From assembly GCF_014203735.1 (NCBI RefSeq), contig NZ_JACHJQ010000005.1:1-64000 (forward strand): a DNA stretch of 64,000 bases, read 5' to 3'. The first letter of the stretch is position 1, and each line of letters opens with the position of its first letter. This DNA comes from Actinophytocola algeriensis. Its GTDB lineage: Bacteria > Actinomycetota > Actinomycetes > Mycobacteriales > Pseudonocardiaceae. Below are positions 27,025-35,189 of the stretch, in pieces. Position numbers and translations under genes: made by a program. The notes under the pieces were generated by a model. That model saw nothing but the letters and a program-made list of their open reading frames with translations. It did no database searches and was not told the DNA's origin.

Positions 27025-28185
27025 GTGACCGTGCTGGACACCAGGACCCTCAACCGTGCGACGCTCGCCAGGCAGCTGCTGCTCGACCGGGCGGACCTGC
27101 CGGCCCGCGACGCCGTCGCGGACCTGCCGGCCCGCGACGCCGTCGCGGACCTGCCGGCCCGCGACGCCGTCGCGCACCTGTGCGGCCTGCAGGCGCAGGA
27201 ACCACAGGAACCGTTCGCCGGGCTCTGGTCCCGGTTGCGTGCGTTCGACGCGGCCGAACTGTCGGACCTGCTGACCGGGCGTCAGGTGGTGCGGACCCAC
27301 CTGATGCGTCGCACGGTCCACCTCGTCACGGCCGAGGACGTGCTGGCGTGGCGCGCCCGCCACGACGCGATGCTGCGCCAGCGGGTGCTCGGGGTGTACC
27401 GCCGCGAGCTCGCCGGGATCGATCTCGACGAGCTCGCGGCGGCAGGCCGCGCGGTGCTGGCCGACGGCGAAGCGCGGTCCATGCCCGAGCTGGCGCGGGC
27501 CTTGAAGTCTCGTTGGTCCCGCTGGCCCGACGCGGACACGCGGGCGCTGGGCGAGCTGCTGGTCGCCGGGCTGATCCCGATGGTGCAGCTCCCGCCGCGC
27601 GGGGTGTGGCGCACGAAGGGCGGGGTGCGGAACCTGCCGGTGTCCGCGTGGCTGGGCCGCGAGGTGGACCCGGCCGCCCCGGACGGCACCGACCCGGTCG
27701 GCGAGGAACTGGTCCGGCGCTACCTCGCCGCGTACGGTCCGGCCGCCACCGCCGACGTGCGCGCGTGGTCCGGTCTCGCCGGGCTCCCGGCCGCGGTCAA
27801 GGCGGTGCGCGCGGAGCTGGTGTCCTATCGCGACGAACGGGGCCGGGAGCTGCTCGACCTCCCCGGCGCGCCGCTCCCGGACGCGGAAACCCTTGCCCCG
27901 GTTCGGTTCCTGCCCGCGTTCGACAACGCGGTCCTCGGCTACGACGACCGCGGCCGGATCATCGACGACGAGCACCGCGGCCTGTCCATCACGGGGGCGC
28001 GCTTCGTCCTGGTCGACGGCCGCGTCGCCGGGACGTGGACCGTCGAGGACGGCACCGTGGTCGTCGCGCCGCTGCGCCGTTTCTCGCGCGCGGAACGGGA
28101 TGCCGTGGCGGAGGAAGGTCAGGCGCTGGCGCTTTTCCTGTCGGACAAGGAAAGCGACCGCGTGCGGGTCACGCCTTGGCGATGA
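27025..28185 (+). CDS. Winged-helix DNA-binding domain protein (HTH_42 family) with internal 9-residue triplication
   Basis: 386 residues from GTG 27025 (GGGAGGAA upstream). Family blocks: TLNRATLARQLLLDRADLP, HLCGLQAQEPQEPFAGLWSR, VVRTHLMRRTVHLVTAEDVL, and VRFLPAFDNAVLGYDDR near 290. HTH_42 proteins include the AlkZ/YcaQ DNA glycosylases that unhook interstrand cross-links; the catalytic QxQ-type motif appears here as GLQAQEP, so a glycosylase-like role is plausible but unproven. Residues 23-49 contain three perfect copies of ADLPARDAV where relatives have one. The last 17 bases overlap the convergent TetR gene. Confidence 0.8.
   Translation: MTVLDTRTLNRATLARQLLLDRADLPARDAVADLPARDAVADLPARDAVAHLCGLQAQEPQEPFAGLWSRLRAFDAAELSDLLTGRQVVRTHLMRRTVHLVTAEDVLAWRARHDAMLRQRVLGVYRRELAGIDLDELAAAGRAVLADGEARSMPELARALKSRWSRWPDADTRALGELLVAGLIPMVQLPPRGVWRTKGGVRNLPVSAWLGREVDPAAPDGTDPVGEELVRRYLAAYGPAATADVRAWSGLAGLPAAVKAVRAELVSYRDERGRELLDLPGAPLPDAETLAPVRFLPAFDNAVLGYDDRGRIIDDEHRGLSITGARFVLVDGRVAGTWTVEDGTVVVAPLRRFSRAERDAVAEEGQALALFLSDKESDRVRVTPWR
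27091..27171 (+). repeat. In-frame 27-bp tandem repeat, three exact copies
   Basis: A 27-bp unit starting GCGGACCTGCCGGCCCGC and ending GACGCCGTC is repeated three times without a mismatch, encoding ADLPARDAV each time, and is followed by a partial copy (GCGCACCTG, AHL). Perfect identity suggests recent slippage and possible copy-number variation. Confidence 0.95.
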
Positions 28186-28816
28186 TGGCGGTCAGCACGT
28201 TCGCCACGACGGCGGGCAGGTCGCGCACCGCGTTGTCGTCGTCGCAGAGGTGGCGCAGCAGCGCCTGTTCGAAGATGCCGTCGAGCATGGCGTAGGCGAT
28301 GCGCGGCGCGACGGTGACGGTCGCCCCGGCCAGCTCGGCGTAGCGGTCGACGACGCGCCAGATCATGTCCGTGCGGCGTTCGTCCAGCTCCAGCACGTCT
28401 TTCCGGAACGAGTCGTCGAACAGGCTCTGGTTGCGCAGGTCGTACCAGAGCCGGTGCACGCGGGCGTCCGCGGCGAGCGTGGCGGCCATGGCGTCCGCGA
28501 AACCGGTCCGGAGCCCGTCGGCCGACGTCGCCGCGGCGACGAGCTCGTCGTACCTGGTGACGCAGATTTCCTCGAACTGGCGCACGGCCTCGGTGAGGAG
28601 ATCGGCCTTGTCGCTGAAGTAGTAGTGCAGGACGCCGTGGGAGAACTCGGAGTTCTGCGCGATCTCGCGCAGGCTCGTGCGCGCGAAACCCAGTTCCGCG
28701 AGCGTGTGCAGCGCGGCGGCGGCGAGCTCGGCGCGACGTTCGCCGAACTTGTCGACCTGGCGGCGCGCGATCCGCGCCCGCCTCGTCTCGACCGCCTCAC
28801 TCACAGTGTTTCCCAT
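28169..28816 (-). CDS. TetR/AcrR family repressor
   Basis: 215 residues with the TetR HTH at about 30-75 (RRAELAAAALHTLAELGFAR, TSLREIAQNSEFSHGVLHYY) and an all-helical ligand domain (MIWRVVDRYAELAGATV, AYAMLDGIFEQALLRHL). It is divergent from the SDR operon across 189 bases carrying two matching dyads (CTTGACA.GTGTCAAG type), so it most likely represses that operon and itself; the acyl-CoA synthetase in the operon suggests an acyl-CoA or aromatic-CoA inducer. It overlaps the winged-helix gene tail to tail by 17 bases. Confidence 0.92.
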   Translation of the reverse strand: MGNTVSEAVETRRARIARRQVDKFGERRAELAAAALHTLAELGFARTSLREIAQNSEFSHGVLHYYFSDKADLLTEAVRQFEEICVTRYDELVAAATSADGLRTGFADAMAATLAADARVHRLWYDLRNQSLFDDSFRKDVLELDERRTDMIWRVVDRYAELAGATVTVAPRIAYAMLDGIFEQALLRHLCDDDNAVRDLPAVVANVLTAIIAKA

Positions 28817-28870
28817 CGTTTTCCCGCATCCGATGCCCCGGGATTCGTGATCAGTCTATCGCGCCACCGC

Positions 28871-28930
28871 CTTGACAGGTGTCAAGTGAAAACGCGACAT
28901 GCGTCAAAGGAACTGTTGACGCCTGTCAAG
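28871..28930. promoter_or_regulatory. Paired TetR operator candidates
   Basis: CTTGACAGGTGTCAAG (28871-28886) and GTTGACGCCTGTCAAG (28915-28930) share the dyad YTTGAC-N4-GTCAAG and are 44 bp apart centre to centre in the gap between the divergent TetR gene and the SDR operon. The TTGACA/TTGACG arms also resemble -35 hexamers, so bound repressor would cover the promoters. Confidence 0.7.
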
Positions 28931-29005
28931 TTGTCGCTACGCTGTGACCTGTGCCGCCCTGGACCCGGCGGTGTCGGCAGCGTCATCTCGAGGAGGAGAT
29001 GCACG

Positions 29006-29806
29006 ATGAGCTACGACCTTGCTGGGCGGAAAGCCCTGGTAACCGGCGGGGCGCGTGGCCTCGGAGCCGGCATGGCCGCGGCGCTGACCAGGGCAGGCGC
29101 CGCGGTCGCCATCGCCGATGTGCGGGACGATCTCGGCAAGGCGACCGTCGAGTCGCTCCGGGAGTCGGGCGCCACCGCCGAGTTCGTGTCACTGGACGTG
29201 ACCGACGACGCCCAGTGGGAGCGGGCCGTCGCCGACACCTGTGACGCGCTGGGCGGCCTGGACATCCTCGTCAACAACGCGGGCGTCGAGATCACCAGCC
29301 TGATCACCGAGCTGGATCCCGACGACGTGCGGACGATGCTCGAGGTGAACGTGCTCGGCACCGCACTCGGGCTCAAGCACGGCCTGCGTGCCATGCGCCC
29401 TGGCGGCATCGCGGGCAACGGCGGCTCGATCATCAACATCTCGTCGGTCGCCGCCACCATCGCGTGGCCGTCGATCGCCGTGTACTCCGCGACCAAGTCG
29501 GCGGTCGACCGGCTCACCAGGGTCGCGGCCACGGAGGCGGGCAAGCTCGGCTACGGCGTCCGCGTCAACTGCGTGTACCCGGGCCTCGTGCCGACCGAGA
29601 TGGGTGCCCGGCTCGCCCAGGACGTCGCCGACGTCGGGCTGTTCCCCGACGCGCAGGCGGCGGTCGCGTCGGTGATCGAGCAGACCCCGGCCGGACGGCT
29701 CGGCGAGGTCGCCGACATGGCGGACGCGGTCGTGTTCCTGGCCTCCGACGCCGCGCGGTTCATCACCGGCGCCGGGCTGCCGGTCGACGGCGGCATGGGC
29801 ATGTGA
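29006..29806 (+). CDS. Short-chain dehydrogenase/reductase (classical SDR)
   Basis: 266 residues. Classical SDR motifs: cofactor loop VTGGARGLGAGMAAAL at about 12-27 with Asp in ADVRDD after strand 2 (NAD preference), LVNNAGVEI near 89, catalytic Ser in IINISSVAA near 143, YSATKSAVDRL (Tyr-x3-Lys near 157-161), and GAGLPVDGGMGM at the C-terminus. AGGAGGAG lies before ATG 29006. First gene of a three-gene operon with a saccharopine-dehydrogenase-like protein and an acyl-CoA synthetase, under the divergent TetR protein. Probably oxidises or reduces a hydroxy/keto intermediate of a catabolic route. Confidence 0.92.
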   Translation: MSYDLAGRKALVTGGARGLGAGMAAALTRAGAAVAIADVRDDLGKATVESLRESGATAEFVSLDVTDDAQWERAVADTCDALGGLDILVNNAGVEITSLITELDPDDVRTMLEVNVLGTALGLKHGLRAMRPGGIAGNGGSIINISSVAATIAWPSIAVYSATKSAVDRLTRVAATEAGKLGYGVRVNCVYPGLVPTEMGARLAQDVADVGLFPDAQAAVASVIEQTPAGRLGEVADMADAVVFLASDAARFITGAGLPVDGGMGM

Positions 29807-29819
29807 GGGGGAGACAACA

Positions 29820-30947
29820 GTGAGCACCGACAAGCCAGTCGTCGTCTACGGCGCCTCCGGCTACACCGGCCGGCTGGTCTGCGAGTACCTGCGCGAGTAC
29901 AACGTCCCGTTCGTCGCGGCAGGCCGGGACAAGGCCCGGGTGCGGGAAGCACTCGACGCGGTACCCGGTCTCGACACGGTCGACCACGAGGTCGTCGAGG
30001 TCGCGCACGAGGTCGGCCCGCTGACCGAGCTGTTCCGCGGCGCGCGCGTCGTGTGCAACACCGTCGGGCCGTTCACCCGGTACGGCCACGAGGTCGTCGA
30101 GGCCTGTGTCGCCGCGGGAACCCACTACCTCGACACGACCGGCGAGCAGGACTGGCTGATCGACTGCGACGAGAAGTACGGCAGCGACATGGCCGCGCAG
30201 GGCCTGCTGCTCTCGCCCGGCGTCGCGCACATGTACACCACCGGTGAGATCGCGGCGAACATCTGCCTCGAGACCCCCGGGCTGGACACCCTGGACATCC
30301 AGGTGTTCTGGAAGGGCTTCCCGACCGTGGCCTCGACGTTGACGATCCTGGTCAACGCCGCCATGTCGAAGGCATACCACCTGGAACAGAACTCCTACGT
30401 CGAATGGCCCGCCGACACCGGCCTGCAGACGGTGACCGTGCCGGGCCAGCACGAGACCGGCCTCGCCCTGCCGTGGGGCGGCACGTCGCACCCGGTCTGG
30501 TTCCGGCGCGACCCGCGCGTCGCGAACGTCAAGGTGCTGGGCGGGGTGTTCAACCGGGAGCTCATGCTCGGGGTCCCGCAGATCGTGGCCGGCGTGCTGG
30601 AGCAGGTGCGGGACCTGCCGGACGACGAGAAGCACCGGGTGCTCGCCGACCAGGCCGCGGCGGTGCGCAGCGAGATGCCGCCGAGGGAGAACCCGAGGAT
30701 CAACACCTCGGTCGACTCGGTGCACGCCTCCGGCCCGCTCGGCCGCGCCCACTGCGTGATCTACGGCAACTGCAACTACAAGCAGACCGGTCTGCTGCAG
30801 GCCTTCGCCGCGTACTCGCTGCTGCAGCAGCCACCGCGCCGTGCCGGGTTCGCGTCCGCCTGCCAGGCGTTCGGCCACCGCGAGCTGCTCGGCGTGCTGC
30901 GGGCCTTCGGACTGGTCATGGAGCCGGTCCTGACCGTCCACAAGTGA
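29820..30947 (+). CDS. Saccharopine dehydrogenase-like NAD(P)-binding protein (DUF5938-like)
   Basis: 375 residues from GTG 29820, 13 bases after the SDR stop. The N-terminus is a Rossmann fold of the saccharopine dehydrogenase type (VVVYGASGYTGRLVCEYLRE), with VCNTVGPFTRYGHEVVEACV and THYLDTTGEQ, as in trans-acting enoyl reductases and related proteins. The remainder (TVTVPGQHETGLALPWGG, VIYGNCNYKQTGLLQAFAAY) is conserved in actinobacterial catabolic operons but uncharacterised. A redox role on a CoA- or ring-bound substrate is likely; lysine metabolism is not indicated by the context. Confidence 0.82.
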   Translation: MSTDKPVVVYGASGYTGRLVCEYLREYNVPFVAAGRDKARVREALDAVPGLDTVDHEVVEVAHEVGPLTELFRGARVVCNTVGPFTRYGHEVVEACVAAGTHYLDTTGEQDWLIDCDEKYGSDMAAQGLLLSPGVAHMYTTGEIAANICLETPGLDTLDIQVFWKGFPTVASTLTILVNAAMSKAYHLEQNSYVEWPADTGLQTVTVPGQHETGLALPWGGTSHPVWFRRDPRVANVKVLGGVFNRELMLGVPQIVAGVLEQVRDLPDDEKHRVLADQAAAVRSEMPPRENPRINTSVDSVHASGPLGRAHCVIYGNCNYKQTGLLQAFAAYSLLQQPPRRAGFASACQAFGHRELLGVLRAFGLVMEPVLTVHK

Positions 30948-30960
30948 CAGTGGGAGTACC

Positions 30961-32526
30961 GTGCAGCTGACCGACTTCCTCGACAAGGGTGTCTCGCTCG
31001 GCCCGGGGTCGGCGTGCCTCACCATGAACGGCACCACGCTCACCTACCGCGAGGTCCAGCAGCTGTCGTGGACGATCGGGCGGGCGCTGCGCCGGTCCGG
31101 GGTGCGCCCCGGGCAGACGGTGGCGGTCCTGTCCGCCAACGACGTGCTCGCGTTCACGTGTGTCTTCGGCATCTCCCGCGCCGGTGCCGTGTGGTGCCCG
31201 GTCAACCCGCGCAACGAGGCGGGCGAGAACCGGGAGCTGCTCGACCTGCTCGACTGCTCGTGCCTGATCTTCCAGGAGTCGTTCGCGCCGCTGGTCGAGC
31301 GGATCCGGCCGGACCTGCCGAAGCTGACCACGTTGGTGTGCCTGGACGGTTCTCCGTCGGGCGCCGTGCCCTTCGACGACTGGATCGCGGGGCTTTCCGC
31401 CACGCCGTGGCAGGCGGAGCCTGCCGACGACACGTGCATGCTCGTCGGCACCGGCGGCACCACCGGCCGCCCGAAGGGGGTCGTGCTGACCGGGCACAAC
31501 CTCGAGACGATGACCGCGCTGACGTTGATGAGCTACCCGTTCGACCCACGCCCGGTCTACCTCGCGCTGGCACCGCTCACGCACGCCGCCGGTGTGCTGT
31601 GCTTCCCGGTCATGACGCTGGGCGGCGAGATCGTGGTCATGCCCCGGCCGGAGCTCGGCGAGTTCGTCGCGCTCGCGGAACGGCACCGCGTCACGCACAC
31701 GTTCCTGCCGCCGACGCTGATCTACATGCTGCTCGACCACCCCGCGCTGGCCGGCGCGGACCTGAGTGCCCTGCGCTGCCTGTGGTACGGGGCCGCGCCC
31801 ATGTCCGTCGCCCGCCTCGAACAAGCCATCGACCGGCTCGGACCGGTGCTGGGACAGCTGTTCGGCCAGACCGAAGCACCGATGATGATCTCCACCCTCG
31901 CGCCCGCCGACCACCTCCGCGCCGACGGCTCGATCGCACGCGAACGCCTGTCGTCCGCCGGGCGGCCGACCCCGCTCACCCAGGTCGCGATCATGGCGGG
32001 CGACGGATCGCTGCTGGCGCCGGGGGAGCGCGGTGAGATCGTGGTGCGCGGCCCGCTGGTGATGGCCGGTTACCACAAGGACCCCGCCGCCACCGAGGAA
32101 GCGGGCAGGCACGGCTGGCACCACACCGGCGACATCGGCTACCTCGACGAGGACGGCTACCTGTTCATCGTCGACCGCGCCAAGGACATGATCATCACCG
32201 GTGGTTTCAACGTGTACTCGGCGGAGGTCGAACAGGTGCTGCTGGCCCACCCCGCCGTGCAGGACTGCGCGGTCATCGGGCTGCCGGACGACAAGTGGGG
32301 CGAACGCGTCACCGCGGTCGTCCAGCTCCGCGGAGACCACACGGTGTCCGTCGCCGACCTGCACGAGTTCGTCAGAAGCCGCCTGGGTGGCGTGAAAGCC
32401 CCGAAACAGATCGAACTCTGGCCCGACCTGCCCCGGTCGCGCGTCGGCAAGGTGCTGAAGACGGAGATCAAGTCCCACCTGGTGCCCGGAGCGGTGTCCC
32501 CTAGCCGATGCCGCCCCGAGCAATGA
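30961..32526 (+). CDS. Acyl-CoA synthetase (AMP-forming, FadD-like)
   Basis: 521 residues from GTG 30961. ANL-superfamily motifs in order: A3 GTGGTTGRPKGVVLTGHNLE near 160, A5 GQLFGQTEAPMMI near 300, A7 HHTGDIGYLDEDGYLFIVDR near 380, and A10 SRVGKVLKTEI with the adenylating Lys near 500. It activates a carboxylic acid to its CoA thioester through an acyl-adenylate. Third and last gene of the TetR-controlled operon. The C-terminus (VSPSRCRPEQ) is a few residues longer than usual. The acid could be a branched, aromatic or terpenoid one; the sequence alone does not say. Confidence 0.92.
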   Translation: MQLTDFLDKGVSLGPGSACLTMNGTTLTYREVQQLSWTIGRALRRSGVRPGQTVAVLSANDVLAFTCVFGISRAGAVWCPVNPRNEAGENRELLDLLDCSCLIFQESFAPLVERIRPDLPKLTTLVCLDGSPSGAVPFDDWIAGLSATPWQAEPADDTCMLVGTGGTTGRPKGVVLTGHNLETMTALTLMSYPFDPRPVYLALAPLTHAAGVLCFPVMTLGGEIVVMPRPELGEFVALAERHRVTHTFLPPTLIYMLLDHPALAGADLSALRCLWYGAAPMSVARLEQAIDRLGPVLGQLFGQTEAPMMISTLAPADHLRADGSIARERLSSAGRPTPLTQVAIMAGDGSLLAPGERGEIVVRGPLVMAGYHKDPAATEEAGRHGWHHTGDIGYLDEDGYLFIVDRAKDMIITGGFNVYSAEVEQVLLAHPAVQDCAVIGLPDDKWGERVTAVVQLRGDHTVSVADLHEFVRSRLGGVKAPKQIELWPDLPRSRVGKVLKTEIKSHLVPGAVSPSRCRPEQ

Positions 32527-32572
32527 CGACCGACCCGGCGTGCGGCGGCACGCGAGCAGGGTCGGCCAGAGG

Positions 32573-32701
32573 TGGTGGGTCGCCGGGGACTCGAACCCCG
32601 AACCTGCCGGGCCAATGAGAAGGAAGCGCCTCCATGCCCGCATGCGCGGAAGGCGGACGCGCTAAGTCAGCCGGCTGCTCTGCCAGTTGAGCTAACGACC
32701 C
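32573..32701 (-). tRNA. tRNA-Lys-like gene interrupted in the anticodon loop
   Basis: On the minus strand all tRNA arms except the anticodon loop are canonical. The acceptor stem GGGTCGT (32695-32701) pairs with GCGACCC (32577-32583). The D-arm is GCTC-N8-GAGC, the anticodon stem GCCGG (32671-32675) pairs with CCGGC (32606-32610), the variable loop is AGGTT, the T-arm is CGGGG-TTCGAGT-CCCCG, the discriminator is A, and CCA is encoded. The anticodon loop, normally 7 bases, is 60 bases (32611-32670), about 53 too many, and contains its own CGCCT...AGGCG stem. Acceptor, D- and T-arms resemble actinobacterial tRNA-Lys (CUU). It is probably a non-functional, interrupted tRNA; a self-removed insert cannot be excluded. 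Confidence 0.65.
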
Positions 32702-32809
32702 AGGTGCCGCACGGGAAGGCCATGCCCGCTCCGGCGGGACCAATCATGACCATCTCCGCCGGTGCGGTCAACATCATTTACCGGTCCGGAGTCCGGCTGT
32801 CCGCCGTGG

Positions 32810-33562
32810 TCACTCGGTGGCCCACGCGGCGAGGCGGGGTTCCAATGCGCGGTAGAAGTCGGGGTGCAGTGCCATGCCCGTGTGGCTGCTGCGGATGTCC
32901 ACGCATTCGGCGGACGGGTCCTGGCACAGCCGCCACGGCGCGATCCGGTCCAGACGGGACGACACGGCCAGCGCGGGCACCTCGGCCGGCAGGGCCGCGG
33001 CGAGTGCCTCGGAGTGGGCGCGGTAACAGGAGCCGGTGAAGCAGTCCGCGTTCAGGAGGCCCGGCACGCCCAGTGTGGACAGTCGCGTCAGGAGGCGGGC
33101 GACCCGGACCGCCTTCGGGTGCGCGCCAAGCGGGTCGAGCACCGGGCTGCCCGCCATGACGAGGCCTCGTGCGAGGTCCGGCCTGCGGGCCGCCACGAGC
33201 CTGCCGAGCCAGCCGCCGCGGCTCTGTCCCAGCAGGACCACGCGGCGCCCGGTCGTTTCCGCGTGCGCTTCGAGCTGTCGTTCGATGCGGTCCACCAGTT
33301 CGGTCGTGCAGCCGACGTTCAGCCCGATCCGCGCGTCGGCAGGCCGGTAGCCGCGGGCCCGCAACCAGGTGCGGGTCAACGTGAGGGTGTGGGAGCCGCA
33401 CCCGAACCCGGGCACCAGGAGCACGCCGAGACCAGCGCCCTGGGTCTTCTTCACCTGACGCCAGGCGGAGTCCCGCAACAGCCTCGGCACCATGCCGAGC
33501 AGCACGAGGAGCATCTGCTCCTGTACATCGATCCGCCGCAACAACTCCCTGACACGTCGCAT
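32810..33562 (-). CDS. Alpha/beta hydrolase, lipase/esterase-like
   Basis: 250 residues from ATG 33562 (GGAGGGAG upstream). The fold is marked by LGVLLVPGFGCGSHTLTLTR near 43-62, nucleophile elbow VVLLGQSRGGWLGRL (Ser near 112), an acidic segment SSRLDRIAPW, and the last catalytic His in SSHTGMALHPDFYRAL near 230. Serine nucleophile, so an esterase/lipase or acyltransferase. A hydrophobic helix near residue 14-28 (QMLLVLLGMVPRLL) could associate with membrane. A short ORF lies 34 bases upstream on the same strand. Confidence 0.82.
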   Translation of the reverse strand: MRRVRELLRRIDVQEQMLLVLLGMVPRLLRDSAWRQVKKTQGAGLGVLLVPGFGCGSHTLTLTRTWLRARGYRPADARIGLNVGCTTELVDRIERQLEAHAETTGRRVVLLGQSRGGWLGRLVAARRPDLARGLVMAGSPVLDPLGAHPKAVRVARLLTRLSTLGVPGLLNADCFTGSCYRAHSEALAAALPAEVPALAVSSRLDRIAPWRLCQDPSAECVDIRSSHTGMALHPDFYRALEPRLAAWATE

Positions 33563-33596
33563 GTCCCGCTCCCTCCGTGCCGGAAGGGGTACCCGA

Positions 33597-33746
33597 TCAA
33601 CGGCGGCTGACACCCGCGCGGGGTTCACGGCGGTCGATCACGGGCGGAAACCACGCGATCAGGCGATCCTTGACCGGTCCGGACGGCAGCCGGTCGACGT
33701 GGGACGTGAGGTTCTCGTACCTGCGGAGTTCGAGCCACTGCTCCAC
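33597..33746 (-). CDS. Short ORF or gene remnant upstream of the hydrolase
   Basis: From GTG 33746 a 49-codon frame reads MEQWLELRRYENLTSHVDRL, then PSGPVKDRLIAWFPPVIDRR and a basic tail to a TGA at 33597. Third positions are almost all G or C, as in real genes here. The same frame runs on upstream without a clear start, so this may be the surviving end of a larger gene rather than a small protein. It is the only gene-like sequence in the 336-base gap between the two hydrolase genes. Confidence 0.35.
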   Translation of the reverse strand: MEQWLELRRYENLTSHVDRLPSGPVKDRLIAWFPPVIDRREPRAGVSRR

Positions 33747-33898
33747 GGAAAGTTCTGGTGCCGCTCCCGGAACCGGTGCGCCAGGGTGCCAGGGCCGCGG
33801 CCGTGTGCGGGGCCTGTGCGCGGGTGGCGCCGCACCGGATCCGTTCGCCCGTATGGTTTGCGGCCGGAGCGGGGCGACGAGCGAAGGTGGGGGTTGTG

Positions 33899-34633
33899 GT
33901 GAGCGAGCGGATGAAGACCACGCGGCGGCGGTTGCTCAAGGCGGGGGCCGTCGGTGCCGTCGCGGTCGGGAGCTCGTTCCTGGTGGCGGGGGAGGCGGCC
34001 GCGGACGGTTACGGTTCCGGCGCGCTCGGGCCGTGGGAGAACCTGTCCAAGCGGATCTCGACCCTCACCCAGATCCGGCCGGTCCTCGACACCGACGGGC
34101 TGTTCATGTTCGGCGACAGCATCTCCGTGCAGGACGGGTACTCGCTGGCGGTGCGGCTGCAGAGCCGGACCGGCGACCAGCTCGCCGTGCACAACTGGTC
34201 GGGCAGGCCGACCGCGCCCGCCGTCGACGCGCTGGCCGGGTGGGCCCAGGCCTACGGTCTGCCGCGCCGGATCCTGATGGCGACCGGGTCGAACGACATC
34301 TTCACGCCGCCCGTGTTCGCCGCGCAGGTGGACCGCACGATGGCCATCGCGGGGCCGGCGCGGACCGTGATCTGGGTGAACGTCCAGGTCGCCAGGACCG
34401 GTCAGTCCGCCGCCGTCCAGCTGGCCGACCAGCGCAACAGCGGCTGGATCAACCTGCAGCTGGCCGACGCCCAGAAACGGCACCCGAACCTGCGCGTCGT
34501 CCACTGGGCCGAGTTCCTCGCCGCCAAGCCGTCCCGGCTCACGATGTACCTGTCCGACGGCGTCCACACCACGGTGCCGCTGGGCCAGGACGCCCGCAAC
34601 GAGCTCATCGTCCAGTCGATCGAGGCGACCTGA
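33899..34633 (+). CDS. Tat-exported SGNH/GDSL hydrolase
   Basis: About 244 residues from GTG 33899 (33896 is an equally placed alternative). Residues 1-35 are a twin-arginine signal (TRRRLLKAGAVGAVAVGSSF, cleavage near AAADG). The SGNH blocks follow: LFMFGDSISVQDGYS (Ser in GDS near 75), TGSNDIF (Asn near 130) and DGVHTTVPLGQ (Asp/His near 220). It should deacylate or de-esterify lipids or glycans outside the cell, folded before export. It is divergent from the alpha/beta hydrolase and the short ORF. Confidence 0.85.
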   Translation: MSERMKTTRRRLLKAGAVGAVAVGSSFLVAGEAAADGYGSGALGPWENLSKRISTLTQIRPVLDTDGLFMFGDSISVQDGYSLAVRLQSRTGDQLAVHNWSGRPTAPAVDALAGWAQAYGLPRRILMATGSNDIFTPPVFAAQVDRTMAIAGPARTVIWVNVQVARTGQSAAVQLADQRNSGWINLQLADAQKRHPNLRVVHWAEFLAAKPSRLTMYLSDGVHTTVPLGQDARNELIVQSIEAT

Positions 34634-34715
34634 GCGGACCGGCGGCTTCAGCGATCCTCTATGCCGTTTGCGTAAGAATGTGGTCTCCTCGGCAGTTTCG
34701 CGGTGGGAGGTCCGC

Positions 34716-35183
34716 ATGGCGGAGGTCGTACCGGGTCGGATGACCCACCAGCACGACGGCGAACTCGTGGTCTTCCTCATCGGCATGACCATCAACAAGC
34801 CGTGGCGGCCGGACCTGTGGTGGCCCGCGTTCCGGGCGATGCCGAAGATGTTGCGCGAGCTGTCGGACATCGAGGACTCCGGGCTGCTGGGGCACCGCCT
34901 GATGCTGGAGGGGCGCCACCCCACCCTGGTCCAGTACTGGGACAGCCTGGAGAAGCTGTACGCCTACGCGAGCGAACGCGACGCGGAGCACCTGCCCGCG
35001 TGGCGCGCGTTCAACCGCCGTGCCCACCGCGCGGGTGACGCGGTCGGCATCTGGCACGAGACGTACGTGTCGACCTACGCGGAGACGGTCTACGTCAACA
35101 CCCCGGAGATGGGGCTGGGGAAGTTCACCGGGCTGACGGAGCTGAACCGGACCCAACCGCTGTCACCGACCGAGGCCGAGTGA
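34716..35183 (+). CDS. DUF4188 family protein (monooxygenase-like)
   Basis: 155 residues from ATG 34716, with GGGAGG five bases upstream. Family wording is clear: VVPGRMTHQHDGELVVFLIG, MTINKPWRPDLWWPAFRAMP, LVQYWDSLEKLYAYA, VGIWHETYVSTYAETVYVNT. These are ferredoxin-like dimeric alpha-beta barrel proteins related to fungal aurovertin/fumagillin 'af470' monooxygenases; their substrates are unknown in bacteria. It stands alone, 82 bases after the SGNH gene, and runs into the repeat island. Confidence 0.85.
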   Translation: MAEVVPGRMTHQHDGELVVFLIGMTINKPWRPDLWWPAFRAMPKMLRELSDIEDSGLLGHRLMLEGRHPTLVQYWDSLEKLYAYASERDAEHLPAWRAFNRRAHRAGDAVGIWHETYVSTYAETVYVNTPEMGLGKFTGLTELNRTQPLSPTEAE

Positions 35184-35189
35184 CAGCCA

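Noticed and set aside
32611-32670. Group I intron in the tRNA
   Set aside because: The insert is only about 53 bases over a normal loop, far below the minimum for a group I intron core.
32573-32701. Selenocysteine or long-variable-arm (Leu/Ser/Tyr) tRNA
   Set aside because: The variable loop is a normal five bases and the extra sequence lies within the anticodon loop.
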